Notes: generated by a model from the letters alone, not told the origin. 64,000 bases of DNA from Panacagrimonas sp965216845 (GCA_965216845.1 OZ244200.1:1922001-1986000); one strand, 5' to 3'. Positions 34,019 through 43,109 are shown, counted from the stretch's first letter. Numbers and translations are program-made.

Positions 34019-34837
34019 ATGGGAAAACTAGACAATAAAGTTGCACTGGTCACCGGCTCTGGCCGTGGAATTGGCCAGTCGGTTGCGCTGCAACTGGCCA
34101 AGGAAGGCGCCAAAGTGGTCGTCAACGATCTGGACCAGGGCCCGGCGGATGAAACCATTGCTCAAATCAAGGCCGCCGGCGGCGAAGCCGTGGCCTGTGT
34201 CGGCAGCGTGACCGAAGACGGCTTTGCGCAACGTTTCATCGATACCGCGATGAACAACTACGGTGATATTCACATTATCGTGAATAACGCCGGTTACACT
34301 TGGGACGCCACCATTCAGAAGATGAGCGACGAGCAATTCGACGCCATGATCGATGTGCATCTCAAGGCGCCGTGGCGCATCCTGCAGGCCGCCTCCGAGA
34401 TTATTCGGATCAAATCCAAGGAAGAGGCCAACAACGGCCAGGAAGTGATTCGCAAGGTGGTGAATATCTCTTCGGTGGCCGGCAGCCGCGGCAACGCCGG
34501 GCAAACCAACTATTCCTCCGGCAAGGCGGGCATCATCGGCTTGACCAAGACCCTGTCCAAGGAATGGGGCCGTTACAAGGTAAACGTCAACGCCGTTGCT
34601 TTCGGCTTGATCGAAACCCGCCTGACGCAAGCCACGGACGAGAAGAAGGAAATCGAAGTCGAAGGTCGAAAAATCGGCATCGGCGTTCCCAAGGACGGTA
34701 TCGCCGCCATGAAGATGATGATTCCAATGGGGCGTGGCGGCACACCCGAAGAAGCAGCAGGCGCGGTGGTGCTGCTGTGTCTGCCGGAATCCAACTACAT
34801 CTCCGGGCAGCTGATCGAAGCCACCGGCGGCTTGTAG
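34019..34837 (+). CDS. Short-chain dehydrogenase/reductase (3-hydroxyacyl-CoA dehydrogenase-like)
   Basis: The 272-residue SDR starts at ATG 34019 (AGGAAAG about 15 bases upstream). Cofactor motif VALVTGSGRGIGQSVALQLA, NNAG in IVNNAGYTWDAT, catalytic Ser-Tyr-Lys in NISSVAGSRGNAGQTNYSSG followed by KAG. A 10-12 residue insertion before the Ser (KSKEEANNGQEVIR) and another at EKKEIEVEGRKIGIGVPKDG are like MFE-2/17-beta-HSD4-type dehydrogenases. It completes a thiolase-hydratase-dehydrogenase operon and would oxidise the 3-hydroxyacyl-CoA. A strong hairpin follows the stop. Confidence 0.9.
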   Translation: MGKLDNKVALVTGSGRGIGQSVALQLAKEGAKVVVNDLDQGPADETIAQIKAAGGEAVACVGSVTEDGFAQRFIDTAMNNYGDIHIIVNNAGYTWDATIQKMSDEQFDAMIDVHLKAPWRILQAASEIIRIKSKEEANNGQEVIRKVVNISSVAGSRGNAGQTNYSSGKAGIIGLTKTLSKEWGRYKVNVNAVAFGLIETRLTQATDEKKEIEVEGRKIGIGVPKDGIAAMKMMIPMGRGGTPEEAAGAVVLLCLPESNYISGQLIEATGGL

Positions 34838-34845
34838 CGCTACCG

Positions 34846-34884
34846 GCGGGTGGTCATGGCGTGATGCATGACCACCCGCTTTGT
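34846..34884 (+). terminator. Hairpin terminator after the SDR gene
   Basis: GCGGGTGGTCATG (34846-34858) and CATGACCACCCGC (34867-34879) form a perfect 13-bp stem with an 8-nt loop, followed by TTTGT. It lies 9 bases after the SDR stop. The T-tract is short, so termination may be partial. Confidence 0.7.
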
Positions 34885-35055
34885 CGGCAATGTGGCGGGC
34901 GGGCAAGGCCGCTGGCTGCAGCAAGCCCAAAAACCGTCACCAGGGTTGCGGCGCGGCGTTTGGCAAGCATTGATGGCGGACACCGTGTGCGAGCACGCGG
35001 GCATCGCGCCATCACCGGTGCGCCAGCTCACCGATCAGCGTGGCGGTGCATCGGC

Positions 35056-35694
35056 TTAGCCGTGCTCGGAAATCAGCGACCGCATCTTGATGTAGGCCGG
35101 TCGTGATTCCACCCGCTGCAGATAGGCCGTGAGACCGGGATAATCCGACAGCTCGACCCGCGCTTTGACGCCCGGAATGGATGTGCCGTTTCCAAGGTGC
35201 AGAACATAGGTGACCATGATATCGGCGGCGCTGAACGCGGCGCCCGCCACATAAGCGCCGGCGATGTCTTTCTCCAGCTGGCCCAGCACGGTCTTGTATT
35301 CGCCGCCGACAAATGCTTGCAGGCCGGCAGAGTTCGTCTGCGTCATGGCGCCGAGCACGTCCATCAGTACCGGCAGGGCCAGGGTTGATTCGGCGGCGTG
35401 CATCCAGTGTTGAAAGGCACGATATTCGCTGCTGTCCTTCGCCGGGCACAATCGGCCATTGCCGTATTTATTCAATATGTGCTCGACGATGGCGCCAGAT
35501 TCCCCAATCACCACACCATCGTCTTCGATCACCGGTGATTTGCCCATGGGAGAAACTTCCCACAAGGACGGCGGCGCGCGAAAAGTCTCTGGGTTTCTCA
35601 GATGCACAAGCATTTCATAGTCGATCCCCAGCTCTTCAACCAGCCAGATAATGCGCTCCGAGCGGGATTTGTTCAGATGGTGCACTTTCAACAT
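35056..35694 (-). CDS. Glutathione S-transferase family protein
   Basis: The 212-residue GST has a thioredoxin-like domain (MLKVHHLNKSRSERIIWLVE; cis-Pro in PMGKSPVIEDDG; GESGAIVEHIL) and a helical C-terminal domain (AFSAADIMVTYVLHLGNGTS). The SRSERI motif near residue 10-14 places the catalytic Ser as in bacterial beta/theta-like forms. The ATG overlaps the mnmA stop by 3-4 bp, so it is transcribed after mnmA. The substrate is unknown. It is not closely similar to the GST at 4750-5385. Confidence 0.88.
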   Translation of the reverse strand: MLKVHHLNKSRSERIIWLVEELGIDYEMLVHLRNPETFRAPPSLWEVSPMGKSPVIEDDGVVIGESGAIVEHILNKYGNGRLCPAKDSSEYRAFQHWMHAAESTLALPVLMDVLGAMTQTNSAGLQAFVGGEYKTVLGQLEKDIAGAYVAGAAFSAADIMVTYVLHLGNGTSIPGVKARVELSDYPGLTAYLQRVESRPAYIKMRSLISEHG

Positions 35695-36848
35695 CAGGTC
35701 GCTCTCCTTCCAGTTATTGCGTTTTGTACTGGCATACTATCGCATCCGGTGTCTTGTTCCGGCATGCGCCAGGCCGCATCGATTTCACCGCCGCCAAGAC
35801 ATTCTTCACCGTCGTAGAGTACGCAGTACTGACCCGGCGCAACTGCGCGTTGTGGTGATTCGAATTGCACTTGCACGCCGTCGCCGTGTCGATGCACCGC
35901 ACAGGCCTGCGGTGTTTGACGGTGACGAATTCGGCAATGCAGCTTGTCGGGCAAGCGCTTTGGCTGACGAATCCAGGAAAACCCTCGCGTGATCAGGCGG
36001 GTGCTCATCAGTTTTGGGTGTTCGGCAAGCTGGGACACTTCGAGCGTATTACTTTCCAGGTGCTTGCCGATCACATACCAGGGCGCTTCACCGGCACCGG
36101 CCTGGCCGCCGATGCCCAACCCACGGCGCTGTCCCAGGGTGTAAAAACTCAAGCCCTGATGTTGTCCGATGCATTGTCCTTGCTCATTGATGATCGGGCC
36201 AGGGTTCGGCTTCAGATAATTTCGTAGAAAATCAGAAAACGGCCGCTCGCCGATAAAACAGATGCCGGTGGAATCCTTGCGCTGGTGGTTGGGTAACCCG
36301 GCCTTGCGAGCAATTTCTCGCACCTGCGGTTTACTCAGATCACCGATCGGAAACAAGACTCGCTGCAACTGTTCGCGCTCGACCAGTGCCAGAAAGTAGG
36401 TTTGGTCCTTGTCGTGGCTGTGCGCGCGCAGCAGCCGCGGGCCGTCCTCGTCATTCCGGATGCGCGCGTAATGGCCGGTCGCCACATAATCGGCGCCCAG
36501 GCGCAGAGCGTGCTCCCGAAACGGTCGAAACTTGATTTCCCGATTGCATAGCAAATCCGGGTTGGGTGTTCGGCCTTTGTCGTACTCATCCAAAAAATGC
36601 TGGAACACGCGCTGGTGATATTCCCTGGAAAAGTCCACCCGATGCAGCCGAATATCGAGCTCTTCGGCCACCGAGCGTGCTTGCTGGAAATCGTCAGCAG
36701 CGGTGCAATAGGCGTCTTCGTCCTCGGTCCAGTTCACCATGAACAGGCCGCTGACGCGATAACCCTGTTCACGGAGCAACCAGGCGGATACCGCCGAGTC
36801 CACACCGCCGGAAAGTCCGACGATGACGTGTCCACGATCAGTCGCCAT
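35694..36848 (-). CDS. mnmA: tRNA-specific 2-thiouridylase MnmA
   Basis: The 384-residue enzyme thiolates U34 of tRNA-Lys, -Glu and -Gln. PP-loop SGGVDSA at 13-19 activates the base with ATP. Cys101 (LLCNREIKF) and Cys197 (GICFIGERPF) are the expected catalytic Cys pair, and TGHYARI and SHDKDQTYFLA are conserved. The C-terminus is slightly longer than usual (ends CDSMPVQNAITGRRAT). The nudJ gene lies 59 bp upstream on the same strand, a frequent arrangement. Confidence 0.97.
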   Translation of the reverse strand: MATDRGHVIVGLSGGVDSAVSAWLLREQGYRVSGLFMVNWTEDEDAYCTAADDFQQARSVAEELDIRLHRVDFSREYHQRVFQHFLDEYDKGRTPNPDLLCNREIKFRPFREHALRLGADYVATGHYARIRNDEDGPRLLRAHSHDKDQTYFLALVEREQLQRVLFPIGDLSKPQVREIARKAGLPNHQRKDSTGICFIGERPFSDFLRNYLKPNPGPIINEQGQCIGQHQGLSFYTLGQRRGLGIGGQAGAGEAPWYVIGKHLESNTLEVSQLAEHPKLMSTRLITRGFSWIRQPKRLPDKLHCRIRHRQTPQACAVHRHGDGVQVQFESPQRAVAPGQYCVLYDGEECLGGGEIDAAWRMPEQDTGCDSMPVQNAITGRRAT

Positions 36849-36907
36849 CGGTGGCAGCTTGCATCAGATGCTGGTGCAAAGGTGACTGCATTGCTTGCCG
36901 CGGGGCT

Positions 36908-37369
36908 TCACCAATCGCCGCCACCAAGATCCTGCACCAGGTTCAGCGGCTGCTGCCGGCCGGCAAGGTGATCCTCAACGCATTTCAGGACCGATGGGCT
37001 GCGATGCGCGACGCTGCGGTCCCGGAGCTGTTGCGGCGTGAGCCACAACGCGCGCTGTATGCCCTTGTCCAGGGGCCGACCGACATGTTCGCGTAGCGGG
37101 CGCGCGGTAAAGGTCACGCGCAGAAACGGGTAATCCAGCGTATCCGCCTGCCAGTGATACACACCGAGAAAACCAGTGGGTTCAACTTCCCACGCGGACT
37201 CTTCCAGGGTTTCGCGAATCATGGCTTGCGTCAGACTTTCACCGATCTCCCAATGACCGGCGGGCTGATTGATGCGCAGTTGTCCGTTGATGCTTTCTTC
37301 CACGAACAGATACTCGCCGTTTCGTTCCACAACGGCTGCAACCACCACGTGCGGGTAGGGCTTGTTCAT
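36908..37369 (-). CDS. nudJ: NudJ-type Nudix hydrolase
   Basis: The 153-residue Nudix protein (PHVVVAAVVERNGEYLFVEE start; Nudix box GHWEIGESLTQAMIRETLEE then SAWEV) hydrolyses nucleoside diphosphate-X compounds; NudJ acts on hydroxymethylpyrimidine pyrophosphate and nucleotides. GVYHWQADTLDYPFLRVTF and DKGIQRALWL are NudJ-like. It overlaps the gspN 3' end by 4 bp, so it may be transcribed with the secretion genes, and precedes mnmA. Confidence 0.88.
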   Translation of the reverse strand: MNKPYPHVVVAAVVERNGEYLFVEESINGQLRINQPAGHWEIGESLTQAMIRETLEESAWEVEPTGFLGVYHWQADTLDYPFLRVTFTARPLREHVGRPLDKGIQRALWLTPQQLRDRSVAHRSPSVLKCVEDHLAGRQQPLNLVQDLGGGDW

Positions 37370-38145
37370 GTCGGCGCCGCCGCAGCGCCGGGCATCACGC
37401 CACTATGGCGCAGCGTGTAACGTCCCTGCCGGTCCGGCTTGCCCAGCGTGGGCAGCATGTTCGTCACCGCCGGCGATGCATCGGGCAGGGCGCGCAGCAA
37501 CAAGTCCACATCGTAGGTCAGGCCATCCGGAAACAGGCGCGCGCGTCCTTCCACGTTCAGCGGTCCTTGTTCGGTACTGATCTGCGCAAGAATATGATCT
37601 TGCTGATTGCTGAGCACCGCCGAGTAGCTGCCCAGGGCATTTTCATTGCGACCCAGCTTGAAACTCAACCCGCTGATATTCAGATCGCCCACTGCATGAA
37701 CCGGAAACCCTTGGCGCAGTTGAACCTGCTGCAGTTGTGCACGCCACTGACCGTCGGCGGGCAGCGCGGCATTGGGAAAATAGCTCAGCAGCTCGGCAAT
37801 GGAACCCCCGGCGCGCACCTCATGCAGGCTGATGGGGCCGAAAAAGTTGAGGTGCAGCTCGCCGCTGAAAATGGGGTCGGCCGCAGATTGAATGCCAACC
37901 GCAAACCGGCCGAGCAACAGCTGCACGGGTCTGAACTGCCATTGCAGCGATTGCGCCACCGTTTTGCCGTCAAGGCTGATTGCCGCGGCCTGACCGTTCC
38001 AGGGCGTGCCGGAAAGTCCTCGTGCGATCACCGCCGAGGGACGATCTCCCATGACCCAGCCATAAAGGTGGGCAACCGGCGCTTGCCAGATCAGGGTCGA
38101 CACGAAAACCACCACCCCGATCAGAATCAGTTTGCCGGGTTTCAT
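37366..38145 (-). CDS. gspN: Type II secretion protein N
   Basis: The 259-residue protein has one N-terminal TM helix (KLILIGVVVFVSTLIWQAPV) and a GspN-type periplasmic domain (HLYGWVMGDRPSAVIARGLS, LSGTPWNGQAAAISLDGK). GspN is a non-essential inner-membrane T2SS part found in some species. It overlaps gspM by 4 bp. It is the last gsp gene of the block; C, D, E and F are not in this window. Confidence 0.85.
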   Translation of the reverse strand: MKPGKLILIGVVVFVSTLIWQAPVAHLYGWVMGDRPSAVIARGLSGTPWNGQAAAISLDGKTVAQSLQWQFRPVQLLLGRFAVGIQSAADPIFSGELHLNFFGPISLHEVRAGGSIAELLSYFPNAALPADGQWRAQLQQVQLRQGFPVHAVGDLNISGLSFKLGRNENALGSYSAVLSNQQDHILAQISTEQGPLNVEGRARLFPDGLTYDVDLLLRALPDASPAVTNMLPTLGKPDRQGRYTLRHSGVMPGAAAAPT

Positions 38146-38657
38146 GCGCGCACCAATGAGATACGCAGGTTCACCAGACCCGCGTCAGTACGTGCTTCCA
38201 CATCCAGGCTCTCGGCACGTATCCCGTAACGCTGCTGCAGATTGGCGAGCCAGCCGATCATCACATCGAATGAAACGTCTTCAAACCACAGTTTGACCGA
38301 GCGCTCGCCATCGGGCTCCATGCGTTCGGGCGCCTTGCCGATGCCGCTTTGCTTGATCGCCTGATCCACGACAGACAACAGCGATTGGTGCTGTCCCTGC
38401 AAGGTCTGCACCGGCCCGCTGTTGAGCTGGCCAGCGGCCTGTTCCAGCTTCACCGCCAAGGCGCGAGAAGTCTCCAGGGCCGCCTGATTGCGCTGATGGC
38501 TCTTGATCAGAGGCTCCCAGATCAGCAGATAGATCAGCGTCAGTGTGACCACCACCGCGCCGACTCCCATCAGCCAGCGCTCGCGCGGCGGCGCGGCCAG
38601 ATATCGGTCCCGCAAGACATCAAGGCGCTGTTGCAAGGGTTGCAGGGCTTTGTTCAT
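38142..38657 (-). CDS. gspM: Type II secretion protein M
   Basis: The 171-residue bitopic protein has cytoplasmic residues 1-28, TM GVGAVVVTLTLIYLLIWEPL and a small ferredoxin-like periplasmic domain (VDQAIKQSGIGKAPERMEPD; VKLWFEDVSFDVMIGWLANL). GspM binds GspL and helps to couple the GspE ATPase to the pseudopilus. It overlaps gspL and gspN by 4 bp each, an expected stoichiometric arrangement. Confidence 0.9.
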   Translation of the reverse strand: MNKALQPLQQRLDVLRDRYLAAPPRERWLMGVGAVVVTLTLIYLLIWEPLIKSHQRNQAALETSRALAVKLEQAAGQLNSGPVQTLQGQHQSLLSVVDQAIKQSGIGKAPERMEPDGERSVKLWFEDVSFDVMIGWLANLQQRYGIRAESLDVEARTDAGLVNLRISLVRA

Positions 38658-39862
38658 GCGCGGCTGAGCTTGAGTCGAATTTGCACCGATCCGCCGGATG
38701 CGTTGGCCGATTGCACTTCCAGGCGGGACTCCGGTTCGGTTTCAAACCAGCCACGCAGGCGTTCCAGGGCTTGCAGGTCGCTGCCGGTCATGGAAACGAA
38801 CACCGCGCCCTGGCGGTATTGCAGACCTTTCAGGGCCAAACCCTGATTTTCCTTCAGCCCACGGCTCAGGCTGCCGAGCAGCGCGAACAGTTGGTGAGTG
38901 TCACCACCGCCGTTGGCCGCGCGTAATTGCTGATCCAGTTGTGCGCGCAAGTCCACCACCCGGGTTTGCGACGGGAACAGTTGCTGAAAACGGGCGAGGT
39001 TGGCTTGATCCTGTGCTTCCACGGCGTTTCGCAGGCGAATCGAGTCCACCAGCAAACCGATGCCGCTGACGAGGGCAAGGATCAGCGCCAGGGCGGCGGC
39101 AAACCGCCAGGGACGCCACAGCTTTTGCAGGTTCTGTGATTGCGAATAGGCGCCTTGCAGCAGGTTGATGCTTTGATCCGGGCGCATCACCCGGCCAAGC
39201 CCCGCCGGCAGGTTGGCGCGCATCGGCAGCAGGTCGACCGGTGAGGCGGCGCCGGATGCGTCCGGCTGGATACCGTCGCACAGGAACAGACGCAGCTTGG
39301 GGGGCTGTTGCTCGGCGCCGAGCTGCAGATAGCTGGCCAGGTCCGCCGGATCACAACAAAAACCGTTCCAGGCCTGATGACGCACGATGATCTGATCGCC
39401 GTCGTGAACCGCATGCCAGGCGTCATCGTCCTCACGCCAGGGCAGCGCCAACACCTCGGGGATGAAGGCTTCGGCGCGCACACCCGCTTGCTGCAACTGC
39501 GCCAGCCAGGCGTCCATCCAGTGACTTGCGATGACCACAACCGGATAGCGGCCGTCGGCCGGTGCATCACCCACGGCGAAATGCAGCCCGTCCACATCCT
39601 CGGCCAACTGTTCTTCCAGCGCGAACGGAACGGCTTGCAGCACCTTGCTGCGTTGCCGGGCGGCCAGCTCGACGCTGGACAGTCGAATCACCGGCGTGGG
39701 CACCAGCGCGACGACCCGTCGACCATTGGCCCATTGCGGCAGCTCGGACCACGACAGGCGGGCGGGCGCGTCTTGCGCGGTGCCGTCGGCCGCAATCAGG
39801 CCCGCTTCAACGCTTTCCTTGCCCGTCTCCGTGCTCAGACGAATGTAAAGAGTTTCTCGCAA
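38654..39862 (-). CDS. gspL: Type II secretion protein L
   Basis: The protein has about 402 residues from TTG 39862 (LRETLYIRLS); an open frame further upstream runs into gspK and is not family-like. The cytoplasmic actin-like GspL domain (about 1-240; VPFALEEQLAEDVDGLHFAV) links to GspE, a TM helix (FAAALALILALVSGIGLLVD) crosses the inner membrane, and the periplasmic ferredoxin-like domain (LKGLQYRQGAVFVSMTGSDL) meets GspM. No strong ribosome-binding site precedes the TTG, but coupling from gspK (22 bp upstream) could supply initiation. Confidence 0.9.
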   Translation of the reverse strand: MRETLYIRLSTETGKESVEAGLIAADGTAQDAPARLSWSELPQWANGRRVVALVPTPVIRLSSVELAARQRSKVLQAVPFALEEQLAEDVDGLHFAVGDAPADGRYPVVVIASHWMDAWLAQLQQAGVRAEAFIPEVLALPWREDDDAWHAVHDGDQIIVRHQAWNGFCCDPADLASYLQLGAEQQPPKLRLFLCDGIQPDASGAASPVDLLPMRANLPAGLGRVMRPDQSINLLQGAYSQSQNLQKLWRPWRFAAALALILALVSGIGLLVDSIRLRNAVEAQDQANLARFQQLFPSQTRVVDLRAQLDQQLRAANGGGDTHQLFALLGSLSRGLKENQGLALKGLQYRQGAVFVSMTGSDLQALERLRGWFETEPESRLEVQSANASGGSVQIRLKLSRA

Positions 39863-39884
39863 GCGACTGTTTTTATTCGGCTGA

Positions 39885-40832
39885 TTACTCGGAATCCGTG
39901 TTCCGAGAGATAACGATGGGCGTGCCGGACGATGGCCGGAAGATGAGGCTATATAGTGCCACACGTCCGTTGCCGACCGTGGCCTGTGCCTGCATCTGGA
40001 AAAAACGACTGGATACGGTCAGCATGCTGCTGTCGGCGTCCTCGGGGCTGAATACGCCCTCGTCGTTGAGGTCGGTGATGGCCTCGGCGGGCTGTTGTTC
40101 ACGCCGGCGCAGGAAGTTCTCGAAACCGGGCGATGGGTTGACCACCAGGGATCGCAATACCTCCGGCGGCGCGGTGTTGACGTTGATGGGCGAGGGTGCT
40201 TGCGGCAACGCGGTGACGAAGGGCCGGATGCGAACGTAGTGTTCGCGCGTCATGCCGCGCATGGCCAGCAGCTCGGTGACGCTCTGCATGGGCTGGTTGG
40301 CGGCGCGATAGCCCGGGTCCAGCACCAGATACTCACTGTCTTCGGCGCCATCGGGGACTGTGGGTTCCTGGTCCGCATCAATCCAGTCACGGATGGCCTG
40401 CGCCAGCGGGCGCGCCAGAAACGGGTCAACATCCGGAATCGCGCTGAGCAGGCGTTCGAACTGTTCCTGATAGGTCTGAAACAGCTCCGGATCCTGCACC
40501 CCCAGATTGTTCAGGTTGAACAGACCCTGCTGATCCACCAGCGCGCCGCTGACAAAACCCTGTTCCACCGGCAGATAATCGATGGGCTTGGCCCAGGCCT
40601 CGTTCAGCGCGTCGGTGTCGTTGTCCTCGGCGTCGCGTTTGAGATAGAGGCGCACCAGGTCTTCCACGCCCATGGCGTACCACCAGGCTTTTTCCGAGTC
40701 TTGCAGCGTGGCGGTGCGTTGCACGGACAGGTGGCCGCTATCCAGTACCGAAGTCGCCGCGATGGTGGCCAGGGAAACCACCAGCACCGCGGTGATCAGG
40801 GCGACACCGGATTGCCTTGGGCGCGATTTCAT
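39885..40832 (-). CDS. gspK: Type II secretion minor pseudopilin K
   Basis: The protein has 315 residues from ATG 40832; longer upstream frames are gspJ read in another frame. Prepilin leader MKSRPRQSGVALITAVLVVS, with cleavage after Gly, then the long alpha/beta domain characteristic of GspK (INVNTAPPEVLRSLV is a signature). GspK caps the pseudopilus tip with GspI and GspJ. As in other GspKs, the leader lacks Glu at position +5. It overlaps gspJ by 4 bp. Confidence 0.93.
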   Translation of the reverse strand: MKSRPRQSGVALITAVLVVSLATIAATSVLDSGHLSVQRTATLQDSEKAWWYAMGVEDLVRLYLKRDAEDNDTDALNEAWAKPIDYLPVEQGFVSGALVDQQGLFNLNNLGVQDPELFQTYQEQFERLLSAIPDVDPFLARPLAQAIRDWIDADQEPTVPDGAEDSEYLVLDPGYRAANQPMQSVTELLAMRGMTREHYVRIRPFVTALPQAPSPINVNTAPPEVLRSLVVNPSPGFENFLRRREQQPAEAITDLNDEGVFSPEDADSSMLTVSSRFFQMQAQATVGNGRVALYSLIFRPSSGTPIVISRNTDSE

Positions 40833-41635
40833 TGGTCGATGAACTCGGGTTCCGACGGCAGATCGATCCGTGCGTCGGTTGGTCGTCGCAGCCCGGTGTT
40901 GCTGTCGCCGCCGTTGTTGTCGTTGGATTGATTCGCCCCGGGTTCGTCCTGGGACTGGCCACGGTCCTGATTCTGACTTTGGCCGCCGCCGGGCGTGGCG
41001 GTCGCGCCGAAGCTGTCGGGAATCGGCTCGATGCCGGTGCGGAACACAAATTTCAGCTCGCCCCATTGATCGGTCAGCAGCACCATTTCCACCGCGCGCG
41101 GCGGCGGCGCCTGGGCGCGAGACTCAAAACCGAATTCGGCAGACGGCCAGGATTCGCGCCATTCATTGGTCTCGTCCAGAAAACGCCAACTGAGCTCACT
41201 CACGCCCTTGATCAGCGGCAAGCTTTCCGGTTCGGTTTCCTGCGCCGCGTCCAGCACACGCCAGCTGGCGCGGCGCAGCTCGCCATCTACCAATTCATAC
41301 CGCACCCGCTCCATGCTGGAGCGCGGCCGATACGCCGGATTGCGCTTTCCACCGCGCACAAAATTCACCGCTTCATTGCCTTCCAGCGCGAACGCCGGCT
41401 GCAACTCGCCAAAGCTGTCACGTACGCTGCGCCGACGCAGATTCTGAAAGTCGCTGCGCAGGCGCAGAAATGTGCGCTGCATGTCCGCGATTTGCGTGGT
41501 CGCGGCCTGGATGCCGGTGCGCGTGCGCAACACGCTGTTGAGGCCGCCGTAGGCCATCACCGACATGATGGAAAACACCAGCACGACGATGATGATTTCC
41601 AGCAGCGTGAAGCCCTGTTGCCGGCGAACCCTCAT
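40829..41635 (-). CDS. gspJ: Type II secretion minor pseudopilin J
   Basis: The 268-residue protein has prepilin leader QQGFTLLEIIIVVLVFSIMS, with Glu+5. The body has GspJ features (MAYGGLNSVLRTR; WRFLDETNEWRESWPS). It carries an unusual Asn/Gln/Gly-rich tail near the C-terminus (about 225-255; GGGQSQNQDRGQSQDEPGAN). It builds the tip complex with GspI and GspK and overlaps both neighbouring genes. Confidence 0.92.
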   Translation of the reverse strand: MRVRRQQGFTLLEIIIVVLVFSIMSVMAYGGLNSVLRTRTGIQAATTQIADMQRTFLRLRSDFQNLRRRSVRDSFGELQPAFALEGNEAVNFVRGGKRNPAYRPRSSMERVRYELVDGELRRASWRVLDAAQETEPESLPLIKGVSELSWRFLDETNEWRESWPSAEFGFESRAQAPPPRAVEMVLLTDQWGELKFVFRTGIEPIPDSFGATATPGGGQSQNQDRGQSQDEPGANQSNDNNGGDSNTGLRRPTDARIDLPSEPEFIDQ

Positions 41636-42015
41636 CGTGCGGCGCTCAGCCGGCCGATGAACGCCGACAGCTGCGCCATCGAAGCCCGGGTTTCGTCATC
41701 GGGGTGGTAAACGCGAACCTCCACGCGGCGTAATTCCTCTTCTGGTGTTTTTTCCACCTCCGTTTCCCAGCGCCAGTCCTGGTCGGCCATCTGCATTTCG
41801 CCATCTGATTTGCCGGTGTCGGGCCATTCGGTTTGCAGCTGAATTTCCACCAGGCGGTTGTGCGCCACCCAGATGGCGATGGTTTTTTCGCGCAGATAAC
41901 TGGCATTGCTGGCCTGTCGCGCCATGGTGCTGATCACTGCGGACATGGCGATGGCCAGCACCGCCACCGCAATCAGCACTTCCACCAGCGTGAAACCCGA
42001 CGCTTGCCGACGCAT
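41632..42015 (-). CDS. gspI: Type II secretion minor pseudopilin I
   Basis: The 127-residue protein has leader ASGFTLVEVLIAVAVLAIAM and the GspI motif IWVAHNRLVEIQLQTEWPDT, then DQDWRWETEVEKTPEEELRR. GspI starts assembly of the pseudopilus tip. The ATG at 42015 touches the last base of gspH. Confidence 0.93.
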   Translation of the reverse strand: MRRQASGFTLVEVLIAVAVLAIAMSAVISTMARQASNASYLREKTIAIWVAHNRLVEIQLQTEWPDTGKSDGEMQMADQDWRWETEVEKTPEEELRRVEVRVYHPDDETRASMAQLSAFIGRLSAAR

Positions 42016-42593
42016 CAGGAAGCGTCCACTTGCCGCGAGAATGTGAGCCGGCCCAGCACATCGCCGCTCACCCGGTAATACACCTCGTAATCCGGTAACT
42101 TCACATCCAGGCTGAAGGGCGTCATCTCGCCGCTGGACAGCAGCAGCATTTGCGGCTCCAGACCTTCGGCGGCCTCGTCATCCTCCTTGGCCGCGTCGTC
42201 CTCGTCATCCTCAGAGGCCGCAAATGCCGGCTCCAGCCCGACCTCGGCTGCAGGCGTCACCAGCTCCTGTTCCACCCGCATTTCCAGATACATCGGCGCG
42301 CTGATACGGCGTGGCCGCAGGCTGCCCTGCCGCACCACCTGCCACTTGCCGTCGTCCGACAGCTCCAGGAATTGATAGGCCTGCTGGTCGTAACGCAGGC
42401 CGATCTCCAGCCCCTTGGCCTGCGCTTCATCTGAAGCGAATTGCAGCAGCTGCTGGATGCGCCGCGCCTCGGCTTCCATGCGATCCTCCGACGAGCGATT
42501 GCCCACCGAAAGCCCGATCATCAAGGCCATGATGCCGATGATCACCATCACCACCATGATTTCAATCAGCGTGAAACCGCGTGCCGGTTTCAT
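42015..42593 (-). CDS. gspH: Type II secretion minor pseudopilin H
   Basis: The protein has 192 residues from ATG 42593 (MKPARGFTLIEIMVVMVIIG); an in-frame ATG at 42641 would add 16 residues ahead of the leader. The leader has Gly-1, Phe+1 and Glu+5. The domain includes EAEARRIQQLLQFASDEAQA and LRYDQQAYQFLEL, then an acidic insertion (SEDDEDDAAKEDDEAAEGLE) that is longer than usual. GspH joins the GspIJK tip to the GspG shaft. Confidence 0.9.
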   Translation of the reverse strand: MKPARGFTLIEIMVVMVIIGIMALMIGLSVGNRSSEDRMEAEARRIQQLLQFASDEAQAKGLEIGLRYDQQAYQFLELSDDGKWQVVRQGSLRPRRISAPMYLEMRVEQELVTPAAEVGLEPAFAASEDDEDDAAKEDDEAAEGLEPQMLLLSSGEMTPFSLDVKLPDYEVYYRVSGDVLGRLTFSRQVDAS

Positions 42594-42647
42594 CAGAGCG
42601 GTATCCTGCGGCCTCAGCGCTGCGGCGTGTCTTGGCCGCAAGCGGCT

Positions 42648-43109
42648 TTAGTTGCCCAGGTCCCAGTTGCCGATGTCCGTCGCCGACGCATCACCGCCGG
42701 GTCGACCATCGGCGCCGAGCGAAAACACGTCGATTTCCCCGCGAACACCCGGCGACAGATACTGATAGGGATTGCTCCAGGGGTCGTTCGGCAGCTTGGC
42801 GATATAACCGCCGGACTTCCAGTTCTTGGCTTCGGGTTCGCCGGAGGGCTCTGAAACCAGGGCTTCAAGTCCCTGCTGGGTGCTGGGGTAGTTGAAATTG
42901 TCCAGCTTGTAGAGATTCAGCGCGGCCTCCAATGCACGGATGTCCTGTTTGGCGCGCGCGATTCGCGCCTCGTCCGGCCTGTCCATAATGCGCGGCACCA
43001 CCACCGCCGCCAGGATGCCCAGAATCACCACCACCACCATGATCTCGATCAGCGTGAATCCGCCTTGTGACAAAGCAGGGGCGGGGCGTTTGCGGAAAAA
43101 AGCGGTCAT
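42648..43109 (-). CDS. gspG: Type II secretion major pseudopilin G
   Basis: The protein has 153 residues from ATG 43109 (MTAFFRKRPAPALSQGGFTL); the open frame upstream is not leader-like. Leader GGFTLIE with Glu+5, hydrophobic helix, then the GspG signature: LDNFNYPSTQQGLEALV, GGYIAKLPNDPWSNPYQYLS and calcium-loop residues near DVFSLGADGRPGGD. It is the main shaft subunit of the T2SS pseudopilus. First gene of the minus-strand gsp block, divergent from the rhombosortase gene. Confidence 0.96.
   Translation of the reverse strand: MTAFFRKRPAPALSQGGFTLIEIMVVVVILGILAAVVVPRIMDRPDEARIARAKQDIRALEAALNLYKLDNFNYPSTQQGLEALVSEPSGEPEAKNWKSGGYIAKLPNDPWSNPYQYLSPGVRGEIDVFSLGADGRPGGDASATDIGNWDLGN

Noticed and set aside
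40095..40931. A 278-codon plus-strand frame in the gsp region
   Set aside because: It is antisense to gspK and gspJ, both with prepilin leaders.
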